Of a stretch of DNA of 64,000 nt, positions 26,075 through 36,039 are shown piece by piece (position 1 is the first letter of the stretch; each line of letters opens with the position of its first letter). The stretch is from contig NZ_CP090960.1 of assembly GCF_021611515.1 (NCBI RefSeq), positions 434,001 to 498,000 of the forward strand, read 5' to 3'. The notes under the pieces were generated by a model that saw only the letters and a list, made by a program, of their open reading frames with translations, searched no databases and was not told where the DNA came from. The stretch is from Mariluticola halotolerans. GTDB lineage: Bacteria; Pseudomonadota; Alphaproteobacteria; Rhizobiales; Devosiaceae. A program made the position numbers and the translations under genes.

Positions 26075-26493
26075 AGGTCCAAGATATATCATCTGGCTAT
26101 GGGCGGCATCGTCAATCGCTAGTTGCCCAGTTCAAGGCCTCATGCAAAACTTCGCGCATGGGGGAAGTCAACGAGCTGTAGCATCCTTGGAACAACAAAT
26201 ATTGTTTCGGCCAGCGTTCAAATCTCTTCAATCGGCCCGATTGGCGAATACCAATTAAACATCTGCGAAAAACAGCCTCGGGCTGATGAAAATGGAGAGG
26301 GAAAATCTGCCAGCAAGGTAGACCTACAGCTAAAATTTCTGTAATGTGTAATTACAAAACTTGACCTTCAGGTTTAAAAATAAACAAAAACAGTCAGTTA
26401 ATGACAAATCTGGAATGTCGAATTTGGAGTTTTGGTTGAACCTGCATTCAACTCAATGCCGGGAGTGTCCGGTTTCAAAAGGGAGGAAATTCT
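26075..26493. other. Control region of the sugar importer
   Basis: A 419-bp spacer without a supportable gene. It becomes very AT-rich between 26330 and 26400, where the best copy of the GTAATTAC palindrome lies, and ends in GGGAGG at 26481-26486, the ribosome site of the binding-protein gene. The promoter of the importer operon must be here; I do not see an unambiguous -35/-10 pair. Confidence 0.6.
26347..26356. promoter_or_regulatory. GTAATTAC regulatory box, copy 2 (perfect 10-bp palindrome)
   Basis: TGTAATTACA is fully self-complementary and lies 138-147 bp before the GTG start of the importer's binding protein, in an AT-rich stretch. It is the best match among the cluster's boxes and the natural candidate operator for the GntR-family regulator encoded at the end of this operon. 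Confidence 0.6.
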
Positions 26494-27810
26494 GTGAGGA
26501 AAAAAGCTAAGAACAATATTGGACGCACGAGCGTTGCGCTTCTGGTTGGCGCTCTGATGTCCAGCACGCTGATCACGCCTGCCATTGCGCAGGATCTTAC
26601 CGGTGATATCCGGTTCAGCTGGTGGGGGTCGACGACCCGCAACGCCAAGGCTGAGCAGATCGTATCCATGTTCGAGGAGGAATATCCGGGTGTGTCCGTT
26701 AGCCCAGAGCCGGGTGAGTGGGGCAGCTATTGGGATAAGCTGACCGTGCAAAGCGCCAGCGGTAACCAGCCTTGTGCAATTACCATGCAGTCGCGCTGGT
26801 TGGCGCAGTATTCCGATCCGGCCATCCTGACGCCACTGGATGATCTGGTGGAGTCTGGCGCAATCAACACTGCCGGCATTGCGCCTGCTGTTCTTGATGG
26901 CGGCCGCGGTGCGGACGGGAACCTCTATTTCATCCCACACGGTGTGTTCTTCTTCACAGTCTACATGAACAAAACGGTTATCGAAGAAGCCGGGCTCGAA
27001 ATGCCGGGTGAGGGCTGGACCTGGGACTCCATGGCCGAGTTTGCCCGCGAACTTGCAACACATCTGCCTGATGGCAGCTATGCTATCGGCAACGGTGGTA
27101 CCGGTATGGACGTGTTCACGAACTGGGTGCAGGGCAGGGGTGAGGCTCTGTTCAATGCTGATGGCTCCGTTGGCTTTACCAAGGAGACTGTGCAGGGGTT
27201 CTTTGATTATTGGGAAGCGCTGCGCCAGGATGGCATTACGGAAGCTGCCGACCAGATGAGTGAGCTGCCGGACAATGTGATCGATGACACCTTGTTGGCC
27301 AATGGCCGCATAATGATCGACTTCCGTCCGGCTAATCAGGTGGATGCTCACCAGCGTGTGCTTGACGTGGCTGCATCCGGTCAGGAACTGACCATGCTCG
27401 GTTACCCCGCAGGCCCAGCCGGATACGGTGACGATCTGGGCGCCAACGGTCTTGCCATTGGTGCAAATTGCGACGGATCCGACAAGGATGCTGCTGTAGC
27501 TTTCATCAATTTCTTCACGCAGGATCCTGAAGCCGCTGCCGTTTATGCTTCCGACAATGGTGTGGTTTCTGTTGACGCGCTGCGCGAAGCTCAACTCCAA
27601 GATCCCGCAACATCTGATGGTCAGCTTCAGGCTGTAAACATGCTCGGTGTTGTTGGTCCGCGCGCCAGAACCGCGTTTTTCCCGGCGGGTGGCTATGCAG
27701 CCGTCAGCTCAACCCTGATGAGCACGTATGAGGCTGTGGCTTTCGGTCAAATGTCGACCGAAGATGCAGCTGAGCGCCTCATTTCTCAGGTTACACGTCT
27801 GGTTCGCTAG
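26494..27810 (+). CDS. Sugar ABC transporter substrate-binding protein (family 1, MalE/UgpB-like)
   Basis: A 438-residue secreted protein, GTG start with GGGAGG 7 nt upstream. The signal peptide covers about residues 1-32, ending PAIAQD. The mature part begins GDIRFSWWGSTTRNAKAEQI, typical of cluster D (family 1) binding proteins for oligosaccharides, glycosides or polyols. It is the first gene of an importer operon (binding protein, two permeases, ATPase). The other cluster genes include a cytosolic glycosidase, which suggests that it captures an oligosaccharide or glycoside. A strong stem-loop separates it from the permease genes. Confidence 0.92.
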   Translation: MRKKAKNNIGRTSVALLVGALMSSTLITPAIAQDLTGDIRFSWWGSTTRNAKAEQIVSMFEEEYPGVSVSPEPGEWGSYWDKLTVQSASGNQPCAITMQSRWLAQYSDPAILTPLDDLVESGAINTAGIAPAVLDGGRGADGNLYFIPHGVFFFTVYMNKTVIEEAGLEMPGEGWTWDSMAEFARELATHLPDGSYAIGNGGTGMDVFTNWVQGRGEALFNADGSVGFTKETVQGFFDYWEALRQDGITEAADQMSELPDNVIDDTLLANGRIMIDFRPANQVDAHQRVLDVAASGQELTMLGYPAGPAGYGDDLGANGLAIGANCDGSDKDAAVAFINFFTQDPEAAAVYASDNGVVSVDALREAQLQDPATSDGQLQAVNMLGVVGPRARTAFFPAGGYAAVSSTLMSTYEAVAFGQMSTEDAAERLISQVTRLVR

Positions 27811-27814
27811 CGAC

Positions 27815-27866
27815 CAGGAAATGGGCAGTTGCTAACCTGGCCGCTGCCCATTTCTTCTGGTTTTTG
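27815..27866 (+). terminator. Intra-operon attenuator/stem-loop after the binding-protein gene
   Basis: Arms 27818-27828 (GAAATGGGCAG) and 27844-27854 pair perfectly, outer CCAG/CTGG extends the stem, and GGTTTTTG follows. It has the form of a leaky terminator that would keep the binding-protein message more abundant than that of the membrane subunits. Confidence 0.7.
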
Positions 27867-27880
27867 TTCAAGGTCTCTCC

Positions 27881-28849
27881 ATGGCTCAAGTAAATACCTC
27901 TGCGACCGACGCTGAATCGGTCTCGCATGTCCCCAAAAAGGCGCCGCCGCCGAAAAGGCGTTTGACGCCGAAACAGTTGGAAAACCGTACAGCCTATCTT
28001 TTCCTGGCACCCTGGTTTCTGGGGTTGGTGTTGATCACGATCGGGCCGATCCTCGCTTCTCTTTATCTTTCATTTACCCGCTATGACATCCTGCGTGCTC
28101 CGCGGTGGATCGGGCTGGAAAATTACACTGAGTTGCTCTTTTGGGATCCGCAATTCTGGTCCGCGGTCAAAGTGACGTTCTTTTATGTCGGGTGGTCGGT
28201 GCCTTCGGTGCTGATCATGTCGCTGGCCGTTGCCGCGTTGCTCAACCGTGGCCTGTCGTTTCTTCCGATCTATCGTTCAGTGTTTTACATTCCCTCGCTG
28301 ATCGGTGGCAGCGTGGGCATCGGCCTTTTGTGGCGAGAAGTATTTGGCGCTGATGGCGTGTTCAACGATTTGCTGGCCCTGTTCGGGGTTGCCGGCCGCA
28401 GCTGGATCGCCATACCCGAAACCGCACCCTGGACGCTGGTGTCGCTAAACGTATGGACGTTTGGTGCGCCGATGGTGATTTTCCTTGCTGCGTTGCGTCA
28501 AATTCCAACGTCTCTTTACGAGGCTGCTTCCATGGACGGCGCATCTGCATGGACGCGGTTCCGACGGATTACGCTCCCGATGCTGACGCCAATCATTTTC
28601 TTCAACCTGATCCTGCAAACCATCCAGTCTTTCCAGGCGTTCACGCAGTCTTTTATCGTATCCAACGGTACGGGCGGTCCGGCGGAGAGCACGCTGCTTT
28701 ACACGCTTTATCTCTATCAGCGTGCATTTGTTCAACTGGACATGGGCTATGGCGCGGCCATGGCATGGATCCTGCTCATTGCAATCGCAGTCTTTACCGG
28801 ATTGCTCTTCTGGACTGCTAGATTCTGGGTGTTCTATGGCGACGAATAG
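27881..28849 (+). CDS. Sugar ABC transporter permease (MalF/UgpA-like)
   Basis: A 322-residue membrane protein. After a basic, proline-rich cytosolic leader of about 35 residues there are six helices. The binding-protein-dependent permease EAA motif is at YEAASMDGASAWTRFRRITLPML (near 211-233), which contacts the ATPase. Helix 1 (LAPWFLGLVLITIGPILASLYLSF) is typical of MalF-like subunits. It pairs with the next gene's product to form the membrane channel. Confidence 0.93.
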   Translation: MAQVNTSATDAESVSHVPKKAPPPKRRLTPKQLENRTAYLFLAPWFLGLVLITIGPILASLYLSFTRYDILRAPRWIGLENYTELLFWDPQFWSAVKVTFFYVGWSVPSVLIMSLAVAALLNRGLSFLPIYRSVFYIPSLIGGSVGIGLLWREVFGADGVFNDLLALFGVAGRSWIAIPETAPWTLVSLNVWTFGAPMVIFLAALRQIPTSLYEAASMDGASAWTRFRRITLPMLTPIIFFNLILQTIQSFQAFTQSFIVSNGTGGPAESTLLYTLYLYQRAFVQLDMGYGAAMAWILLIAIAVFTGLLFWTARFWVFYGDE

Positions 28850-29729
28850 TATGACTGCTTCAAAACCCAAAAAGGCCAGAAAGCGGATTGGCAGGCTTTC
28901 GCCAGGCATGGCGCTTCTGGCCCATGCCGGACTTATCCTGCTTGCCCTGATTATGATCTATCCCGTCATCTGGATGGTTCTGGCCTCGTTGCGGCCGCAG
29001 GCCGAAATTTTTGCCGATCAGGGCATAATTCCGAAAAACTGGACGTTTGAGAACTACATCAACGGCTGGAATTTCTTCGGGGATACCACGTTCGGAACCT
29101 TTTTCGTGAACTCGTTCATCATCAGCGGCCTGGCTGTTATCGGGAACGTGATGGCGGCGTGTCTTGCTGGCTATGCGTTCGCGCGGCTGAACTTCCGCTG
29201 GAAGTCCTTCTGGTTCGCGATCATGATCGGCTCGATCATGTTACCGATCCATGCGCAGCTCATTCCGCAATACATCGTGTTCGTGAAGATTGGCTGGATC
29301 AATACGATTTTGCCGCTCGTCGTACCAAAGTTTCTGGCCACTGATGCCTTCTTCATCTTCCTCATGGTGCAGTTCATGCGCACCTTGCCCAGGGAGCTTG
29401 AACAGGCGGCCATGGTTGACGGCGCATCTTACTGGCAGCGCTTCACAAAGATCATTTTGCCGTTATGCGTGCCTGCGATCGTCACAACGTCGATCTTCAC
29501 CTTCATCAACACATACAATGATTTTCTGAGTCAGCTCATCTACCTGTCCGGTCTGGAGCGTATGACCGTGTCGCTGGGGCTGAGGCTGTTTGTCGACACC
29601 GGTGGTGGTGAATCCACCTTTGGCGGCATGTTCGCAATGGCCACACTAGCGATCGGCCCGATGCTCGGCTTCTTCATTGCTTCGCAGCGGTTCCTGGTCA
29701 AAGGCGTCGCAACTCAAGGATTCAAGTAA
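28836..29729 (+). CDS. Sugar ABC transporter permease (MalG/UgpE-like)
   Basis: A 297-residue membrane protein with a basic N-terminus (KPKKARKRIGR) and six helices. The EAA-type motif is LEQAAMVDGASYWQRFTKIILPLC (near 187-210). It forms the second half of the importer channel with the preceding subunit. Two starts are possible: ATG 28836, which overlaps the previous gene by 14 bp, and ATG 28851, just after its stop. Neither has a strong ribosome site; I list the longer form. Confidence 0.9.
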   Translation: MATNSMTASKPKKARKRIGRLSPGMALLAHAGLILLALIMIYPVIWMVLASLRPQAEIFADQGIIPKNWTFENYINGWNFFGDTTFGTFFVNSFIISGLAVIGNVMAACLAGYAFARLNFRWKSFWFAIMIGSIMLPIHAQLIPQYIVFVKIGWINTILPLVVPKFLATDAFFIFLMVQFMRTLPRELEQAAMVDGASYWQRFTKIILPLCVPAIVTTSIFTFINTYNDFLSQLIYLSGLERMTVSLGLRLFVDTGGGESTFGGMFAMATLAIGPMLGFFIASQRFLVKGVATQGFK

Positions 29730-29739
29730 GGAAAACAAT

Positions 29740-30933
<1,194 letters not shown>

Positions 30934-31146
30934 AAAGCGTCATAAGTTGTATATTTTCGTCGCGACCTCTCTTGCTTGGGTGGTTGCCCGTATTGTCGCA
31001 TGTTCCGGAAAAATGCACGTACCTATTCACTGCGGTGGTCTTTCCTGCGATAGTCCAGCGCGGTGGAGGTCGTCCCAGGCAAGAGCTGCGGCAGCCGGGA
31101 ATACTTCCTTCAGCCGTTAATTGTATGCATCGTTGAGGGAACTGAC

Positions 31147-31821
31147 TTGATCGCGGGCAGAAAAATCCAACGCAAATCTTTACATGAAGAGATTGTGCCT
31201 CAACTTCGGGAGATGGTGGTTGAGGGCAGGTGGGGTGTTCGCGAAACGCTTCCTGAATTGCAACTTAGCGAAGAACTGGGCGTGTCCCGCACGCCGGTCA
31301 GAGAAGCGGTAAAAATACTTGCGGCCGAGGGGCTGCTTGTGGTGCGCCCAAGGTCGGGGGCCAGTATCAAAATCCTCAAGCCCCAAGAGGTTGAACAATT
31401 GTTCGAAACCGCTGGCGCAATTGAGGGTGCTGCGGCGCGGCTGGCCGTGGAGAAGGCCACCGAGAAGGAAATTGACCGCATCAGTTCGGTGCATGCCAAA
31501 ATGGTCGAGAAATCCGAGCGCAACGCGCGCGCGGAGTATTTCGAGATGAATCAGAGTATTCACATGATGATCGTTGCGGCCGCACACAATGATGTGCTCA
31601 GCGACTTGCACGAGAAGCTGCTGATGCGCATGCGCCGAATCCGCTTCGCTTGTACGAATGATGCTGAAGGCTGGAAAAATGCCTTGGCCGAACACGAGCA
31701 AATGCTGGTGTCGCTCAAGAATCGCGATGCTGAGGCGTTGTCCTCGATGCTTGTTGAGCACATGCACAAGGGTTGGCTGCGCGTTCGCGACTTCGTCAAG
31801 CGGGAATACGAGAACCGCTAA
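31147..31821 (+). CDS. GntR-family regulator, FadR subfamily (FCD domain)
   Basis: A 224-residue regulator. The start is TTG at 31147, with GAGGGA 6 nt upstream; no ATG fits. The N-terminal winged helix (about 8-70) has LPELQLSEELGVSRTPVREAVKIL, and the C-terminal all-helical FCD ligand domain contains the metal-site type residues in YFEMNQSIHMMIVAAAHN and later histidines. Such proteins usually repress catabolic and uptake genes until a sugar acid or organic acid binds. It lies directly after the importer genes and in the middle of the block carrying GTAATTAC boxes, so I propose it as the common regulator. Its own 213-bp leader has no copy of that box. Confidence 0.88.
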   Translation: MIAGRKIQRKSLHEEIVPQLREMVVEGRWGVRETLPELQLSEELGVSRTPVREAVKILAAEGLLVVRPRSGASIKILKPQEVEQLFETAGAIEGAAARLAVEKATEKEIDRISSVHAKMVEKSERNARAEYFEMNQSIHMMIVAAAHNDVLSDLHEKLLMRMRRIRFACTNDAEGWKNALAEHEQMLVSLKNRDAEALSSMLVEHMHKGWLRVRDFVKREYENR

Positions 31822-31829
31822 TCGCCGCG

Positions 31830-32783
31830 TTAGCCTTCAATCTTGTACAGATCCCGGGCGGTCCCTGAGAACAGCCGCAGGACCTCTGTACGCGGAAAGT
31901 GCTGGACTGTCCGTTTGTAGCTCATCCACATTGTATCCATGTCGACGCAAATTTTGTCGACCGGAAAGTTGGACGCAAACATGGACCGGTCGGCGCCGAA
32001 TATGCGGATCGCGGTTTGGACAATTTCCATATTGGCCTCGATTGGCCAGTGGTCTTCACCAAGACCGATGCCGGACAGCTTTACAAACACATTTGGCTCA
32101 CGTGCCAAATGTTCCATGGCTGTTTTCCATGCTTCAAGGCCTTCCGGGCTTCTGTCTGCCGGCAGGCCGCAGTGGTTGAGCGCAATGCGTGTTTCGGGGA
32201 AGTCGCGGGCCAGGCCGGCGGCGGCGTCGAGATGCCAAAAGGGCGTTTGAAGCTCAAAATGAAGGCCATGGCCGTTCAAAAGGCGGTAGCCGTCGCGCCA
32301 TTTGGGATCGTCCATTGATCCGTTCGCCCCGCGCCGGGCATTCTCACGGGTCATGGCGGCCGGTTTGTGCCGCACCGCCCGAACCAGGCCGTAAGTTTTG
32401 AGGCGATTTAATTGCTCGGCAATGTTGTCGGCATCCAGCCATGCCTGCGCAATTGCTGCCGCGGGTGCATCATCGCCCAGGCTTTGCAGCCATGCGATCT
32501 CTTCAGCGCCGGCGCCGCGCGCAACTTCGGCCTCCATATGTACGGTCGCAACAATGTTGTGCGATGCCGCGTCTGTGCGATAGTCCGAGGGAAGGTAATT
32601 GCGCCGTATTCGGCCATAGTCGCCATATCGGAATGAAATCCATGGCTCTTGTTCGAGCCATGGATAGGAAAGATCAGCGCCCAGTCGCCAGAAATGATGG
32701 TGGGCATCAATGATCGGCAGCTGCCGGAAGAATTCCTCCTCCGGCAGGCTGCACAAAGTTTCAGGGTCAGCTGACTTCTTCAA
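31830..32783 (-). CDS. Amidohydrolase-2 family protein, probable sugar lactonase
   Basis: A 317-residue TIM-barrel hydrolase. It shows the metal motif IDAHHHFW (near 25), a strand-6 histidine in ALNHCG (near 207) and the catalytic aspartate in FASNFPVDK (near 273). It belongs to the COG3618 group, with L-fucono- and rhamnono-lactonases and 2-pyrone-4,6-dicarboxylate lactonase. The gene overlaps the upstream glycosidase gene by 17 bp, so the two are coupled: the glycosidase would free a sugar, and this enzyme would open its lactone once oxidised. It converges on gntR with an 8-bp gap. The lactone substrate is inferred, not proven. Confidence 0.8.
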   Translation of the reverse strand: MKKSADPETLCSLPEEEFFRQLPIIDAHHHFWRLGADLSYPWLEQEPWISFRYGDYGRIRRNYLPSDYRTDAASHNIVATVHMEAEVARGAGAEEIAWLQSLGDDAPAAAIAQAWLDADNIAEQLNRLKTYGLVRAVRHKPAAMTRENARRGANGSMDDPKWRDGYRLLNGHGLHFELQTPFWHLDAAAGLARDFPETRIALNHCGLPADRSPEGLEAWKTAMEHLAREPNVFVKLSGIGLGEDHWPIEANMEIVQTAIRIFGADRSMFASNFPVDKICVDMDTMWMSYKRTVQHFPRTEVLRLFSGTARDLYKIEG

Positions 32784-34554
32784 GCATCAAGCCCCAGTCT
32801 GTTGAATTGTCAGGCCGTTCCGGCAATTGCAAAAGCATGCTGCGGGGTGTCTCAAGCTCGACGGTCTCGGGCAGCCATTCGCCCGTGCGTGGATCAAACC
32901 AGGTCGCCTTGAACTTCTGGAACTGCTGCTTGGTTCCGCGCATCTGAATATTCTGGGCGCAATTGGCCTCAAAATAAAGCATGAACCAGTTTTTCTCCGG
33001 GTTGCCTGCCGCATAACACCAGCTCTCGTAACCCATGGTTTCTTCATTCCGGTTGGGAATAAGATGTTCTGCATTGGGAATGAGGTCGTACAGGGCATCA
33101 CCTTTTACGAAGGCGAATTTTTCCAGATGCTGAACGGTGCGGCCCGAACTCCACTTGAACGAATCCCACATTTTGTTGCGAGCCTCAGGTTCAACTGATG
33201 ACTGCCAAATGCCCTCGCAGCCGTAGATGTATCCCGCAAATCCACCGGACAGCAGGCTGCCATACATGCCGGAACGAACATACATGTCGTCGTCCGGCGT
33301 GTCGCCTTCCTTGCCATATGCGTAGGCCTCACCCAGAGCATGCAGACCCGAATAATAGGGCTCGCCATTGAGGGCAGGGCGGGCCGGGTCGGCATGATAT
33401 TGCTCGGTCAGATACCAATAGGTGTAGTGCTCGCGCGAGTTGCCGATCTGATGCATGTCGAGCCAACGGCACTCATCCGGCCCCCCAAAGTTGACCAAAG
33501 TCGACGGTCCAGGGTTGGCGGACAAAAGCGAGCCGAATGGCGGCTTGCCCCAGCGGTCCACCACAAGATTGCACGGCTCGTTATAGTCGCGGCTCGGAAT
33601 GGTCTTTTCGAAGAAATCGTAGTGGATCGGGCTCAGAATGGCATTGTGCGCCTGATAGCGGGTGAAAATGAACTGTACGAAACGCGCGTAGCTTTCCGGC
33701 CAGTCGTAGTGCTTTTGCCACATCGGTCCGGTATCACGGCGGGCGACTTCCACAAACGGTACAAAACCCATGTCGAAGATCAGGTCCATCTTCTCATCGA
33801 GGATCTTGAAATATTCCGGGTTTACCTTGTCATAGTCGGGAACCACATCTTCAAAGCCCGGCACCTTTCCCGGGAACTCGAACGGGCGGCCACCCTCATT
33901 GTGCATGGGCATGGCAGAACCGTTCTTGAGTGCCCATGCGTTGCGGACGCAAAGACCGTCCTCGTCGAACAGGTTGGCGGCATGGCCGTCGTCCGCCCAG
34001 CAAGGCTGTGCTGTGATCATTGCAACGGAATTGAAACCCTGCTCCTTGCGGAACTGCAAATAATCGGCGAGTGATGAATCCGGTCCCAGATCGGTGTTTG
34101 CGCTGCCATCGGGCAGGGGGAAACGGAATGTGGGAACGGACCACCAGGTGTCGCCCACCAGGAAAAACGAGGTGCCGTCTGCATATTGCAGGCCATGGCC
34201 ATTCTTGCCGACACCGACCATGCCCCGACGGTTTGGGTTGGCTTTCAGTTCGTCGGCGCTCCATTGCGTAGCCGTGAAATTTCCGCTCTTACCGCTGAGG
34301 CCAGAATCTCCGGTCTTGGCACCGCTGCTCCATGACCAGTTACCTGCGGCCGTCGCGGCGATGCGCACGCAAAACTGCTTACCACCATTCCAGAAGCCAT
34401 ATACGCGCTTGTCGAATCCTGGACCTTTGAGGTCAATCCAGATTTCCTCTTCGACATAGGCGTTTTCATAGTCTCCTGACGCCTCGAACTGGATTTCAAA
34501 CGGTTGCCACATCCGGACTTCCGGTGTGTCAGAGGTCGTAAAAACGACAGGCAT
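32767..34554 (-). CDS. DUF5060/DUF4038 glycoside hydrolase (GH140, apiosidase-like), no signal peptide
   Basis: A 595-residue protein. An N-terminal beta-sandwich (DUF5060, about 10-85, EIQFEASGDYENAYVEEE) is followed by a DUF4038-type TIM barrel (about 105-460) and a C-terminal beta domain (about 500-590, YFEANCAQNIQMRG, WFDPRTGEW). Likely catalytic carboxylates are in the NGEPYYSG and FGGPDECRW regions. The characterised GH140 enzyme removes D-apiose from rhamnogalacturonan II. I chose the second in-frame ATG (34554), because GGGAG lies 7 nt before it; the first ATG at 34572 has none and touches the operator. No signal peptide precedes the fold, so the enzyme is cytosolic and must act on imported glycosides. 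Substrate is inferred from family. Confidence 0.8.
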   Translation of the reverse strand: MPVVFTTSDTPEVRMWQPFEIQFEASGDYENAYVEEEIWIDLKGPGFDKRVYGFWNGGKQFCVRIAATAAGNWSWSSGAKTGDSGLSGKSGNFTATQWSADELKANPNRRGMVGVGKNGHGLQYADGTSFFLVGDTWWSVPTFRFPLPDGSANTDLGPDSSLADYLQFRKEQGFNSVAMITAQPCWADDGHAANLFDEDGLCVRNAWALKNGSAMPMHNEGGRPFEFPGKVPGFEDVVPDYDKVNPEYFKILDEKMDLIFDMGFVPFVEVARRDTGPMWQKHYDWPESYARFVQFIFTRYQAHNAILSPIHYDFFEKTIPSRDYNEPCNLVVDRWGKPPFGSLLSANPGPSTLVNFGGPDECRWLDMHQIGNSREHYTYWYLTEQYHADPARPALNGEPYYSGLHALGEAYAYGKEGDTPDDDMYVRSGMYGSLLSGGFAGYIYGCEGIWQSSVEPEARNKMWDSFKWSSGRTVQHLEKFAFVKGDALYDLIPNAEHLIPNRNEETMGYESWCYAAGNPEKNWFMLYFEANCAQNIQMRGTKQQFQKFKATWFDPRTGEWLPETVELETPRSMLLQLPERPDNSTDWGLMLEEVS

Positions 34555-34576
34555 CAGATAGCTCCCTTTCATTATT

Positions 34577-34586
34577 AGTAATTACA
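34577..34586. promoter_or_regulatory. GTAATTAC regulatory box, copy 3
   Basis: AGTAATTACA (its complement reads TGTAATTACT, identical to copy 1) lies 23-32 bp before the glycosidase start, in the divergent spacer shared with the otnK gene. A regulator bound here could block leftward transcription directly and affect rightward otnK-otnC as well. Confidence 0.55.
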
Positions 34587-34770
34587 GGTTACCATTATAC
34601 GTAGGTGAGTCAATGATTTCGGAGCGATTGAATGTGGGAAAATGAATCTGTTCTGAAGCCATCGGGTGTAGGGCTTGATGTTAAGGATAAGGGTGAGGCC
34701 GCGAGTCAATACGGGCATTTTATACCGGGCTCTGGCGGGCTGATACCCACCTATGAGAGAGAACAATGAC

Positions 34771-36039
34771 ATGCCTGTGATCCTTGGCGCCATTGCAGAC
34801 GATTTCACCGGGGCGACAGATCTTGCCAATGTGCTGGTGCGGCAGGGTATGCGCACCGTGCAGGTGCTTGGTGTTCCTGATCAGGATGCATCTATTGCAG
34901 ACGCAGAAGCCGTCATTATAGCTCTTAAAATACGGACAGCGCCTGTCGGGCAGGCGGTAGAAACGGCACGTGCTGCGCTCCGGTGGCTAGAAAAACAGGG
35001 GGTTCAGCAGGTCCTGTTCAAATATTGTTCGACCTTCGATTCTACGCCCGAAGGTAATATCGGGCCGATCGCTGATGCGCTGATGGAGGCGCTGAAATCG
35101 GAGATGGCATTTGTCTGCCCAGCGTTCCCGGAAAATGGCCGAACGGTTGCGCATGGCCATCTGTTCGTCAAGGGAACGCTGCTATCAGAATCCCCAATGA
35201 AGGATCACCCGCTTACGCCGATGCGCGACTCCCAGCTCTGCCGGCTCATGTCTGCCCAAAGCGTGCATGAAGTGGGGCTGATAGACCTGAACACGGTGCG
35301 CGGCGGCTCAGGCTGTATCAATGCAGAAGTTCAAAAGCTGTCTGCGGCAGGTAAGCGCTACGCTGTAGTTGACGCCATGAACGATGACGACGTCCGCAAT
35401 GTTGGCCTGGCGGCGAGCGGTATGAAACTGGTTACAGGCGGCTCGGCGGTGGCCATGGCGCTGCCGGACAATTACCGCGCCGCTGGATTATTGCAGGGGG
35501 CTGCGCAACCACGAATGCCGCAGGTGGACGGGCGTACATTGGTTTTGGCTGGAAGTTGCTCGGCAGCCACGCGCGCCCAGGTTGCGTCCGCCCAAAAAGT
35601 CTGGCCGGCCCGGCAACTGGATGTGGATGCGTTGATGGCTGGAGATGATGAAGTCTCCAATGTCATTCGCTGGGCCATGGTGCAGTCTGCAGACGTGCCA
35701 ACGATGGTTTACAGTTCCACGGACCCCGAGGAAGTCAGGCAATATCAGGAGAAACACGGCAGGGCCGAAGTTGGCGAGCGCGTGGAGGCTGCGTTGAGCC
35801 AGATTGCGGTGCAGTTGCGCGAAAGCGGTTATAAACGTTTCATCGTTGCAGGTGGTGAAACCTCGGGTGCGGTTTCAACGGCGCTGGGCGTCAAAGCGCT
35901 TCGTATTGGCCCCGAGATTGCGCCGGGCGTGCCCTGGACTGAATCCCAGGGCGGGCGCCAGCTTGCACTGGCGTTGAAATCCGGCAATTTTGGCGGTCCC
36001 AATTTCTTTCAGGATGCCTGGGCAAAATTTCATGAGTGA
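34771..36039 (+). CDS. otnK: 3-oxo-tetronate kinase OtnK-like (DUF1537 four-carbon acid-sugar kinase)
   Basis: A 422-residue kinase of the DUF1537 family. The N-terminal domain opens GAIADDFTGATDLANVLV (5-22) and carries FKYCSTFDSTPEGNIGPI (near 86-103) and CPAFPENGRTVAHGHLFV (near 117-134). The nucleotide-binding C-terminal domain has LAGSCSAATRAQ (near 258) and FIVAGGETSGAV (near 358). OtnK phosphorylates 3-oxo-tetronates at O4; relatives act on threonate, erythronate and 3-oxo-isoapionate. I start at the second methionine (MPVILG), where homology begins and GAGAGA lies upstream; ATG 34753 is an alternative. It overlaps otnC by 8 bp. The next enzyme's identity favours an oxo-acid substrate. 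Confidence 0.86.
   Translation: MPVILGAIADDFTGATDLANVLVRQGMRTVQVLGVPDQDASIADAEAVIIALKIRTAPVGQAVETARAALRWLEKQGVQQVLFKYCSTFDSTPEGNIGPIADALMEALKSEMAFVCPAFPENGRTVAHGHLFVKGTLLSESPMKDHPLTPMRDSQLCRLMSAQSVHEVGLIDLNTVRGGSGCINAEVQKLSAAGKRYAVVDAMNDDDVRNVGLAASGMKLVTGGSAVAMALPDNYRAAGLLQGAAQPRMPQVDGRTLVLAGSCSAATRAQVASAQKVWPARQLDVDALMAGDDEVSNVIRWAMVQSADVPTMVYSSTDPEEVRQYQEKHGRAEVGERVEAALSQIAVQLRESGYKRFIVAGGETSGAVSTALGVKALRIGPEIAPGVPWTESQGGRQLALALKSGNFGGPNFFQDAWAKFHE

Noticed and set aside
17124-26260. The 12-mer ATACCAATTAAA occurring at about 17124 and 26249
   Set aside because: Many shared 12-mers are expected by chance between sites in 64 kb, and the two sites have no common position relative to genes.
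26398-27600. A 400-codon open frame antisense to the sugar-binding-protein gene (and similar long antisense frames at 13045-14118, 15946-17016, 21356-22423 and 45658-46677)
   Set aside because: Each lies opposite a gene with clear family motifs, has no ribosome site, and reads as a low-complexity His/Arg/Gly-rich or otherwise family-less protein, as expected from GC-rich codon bias in the sense frame.
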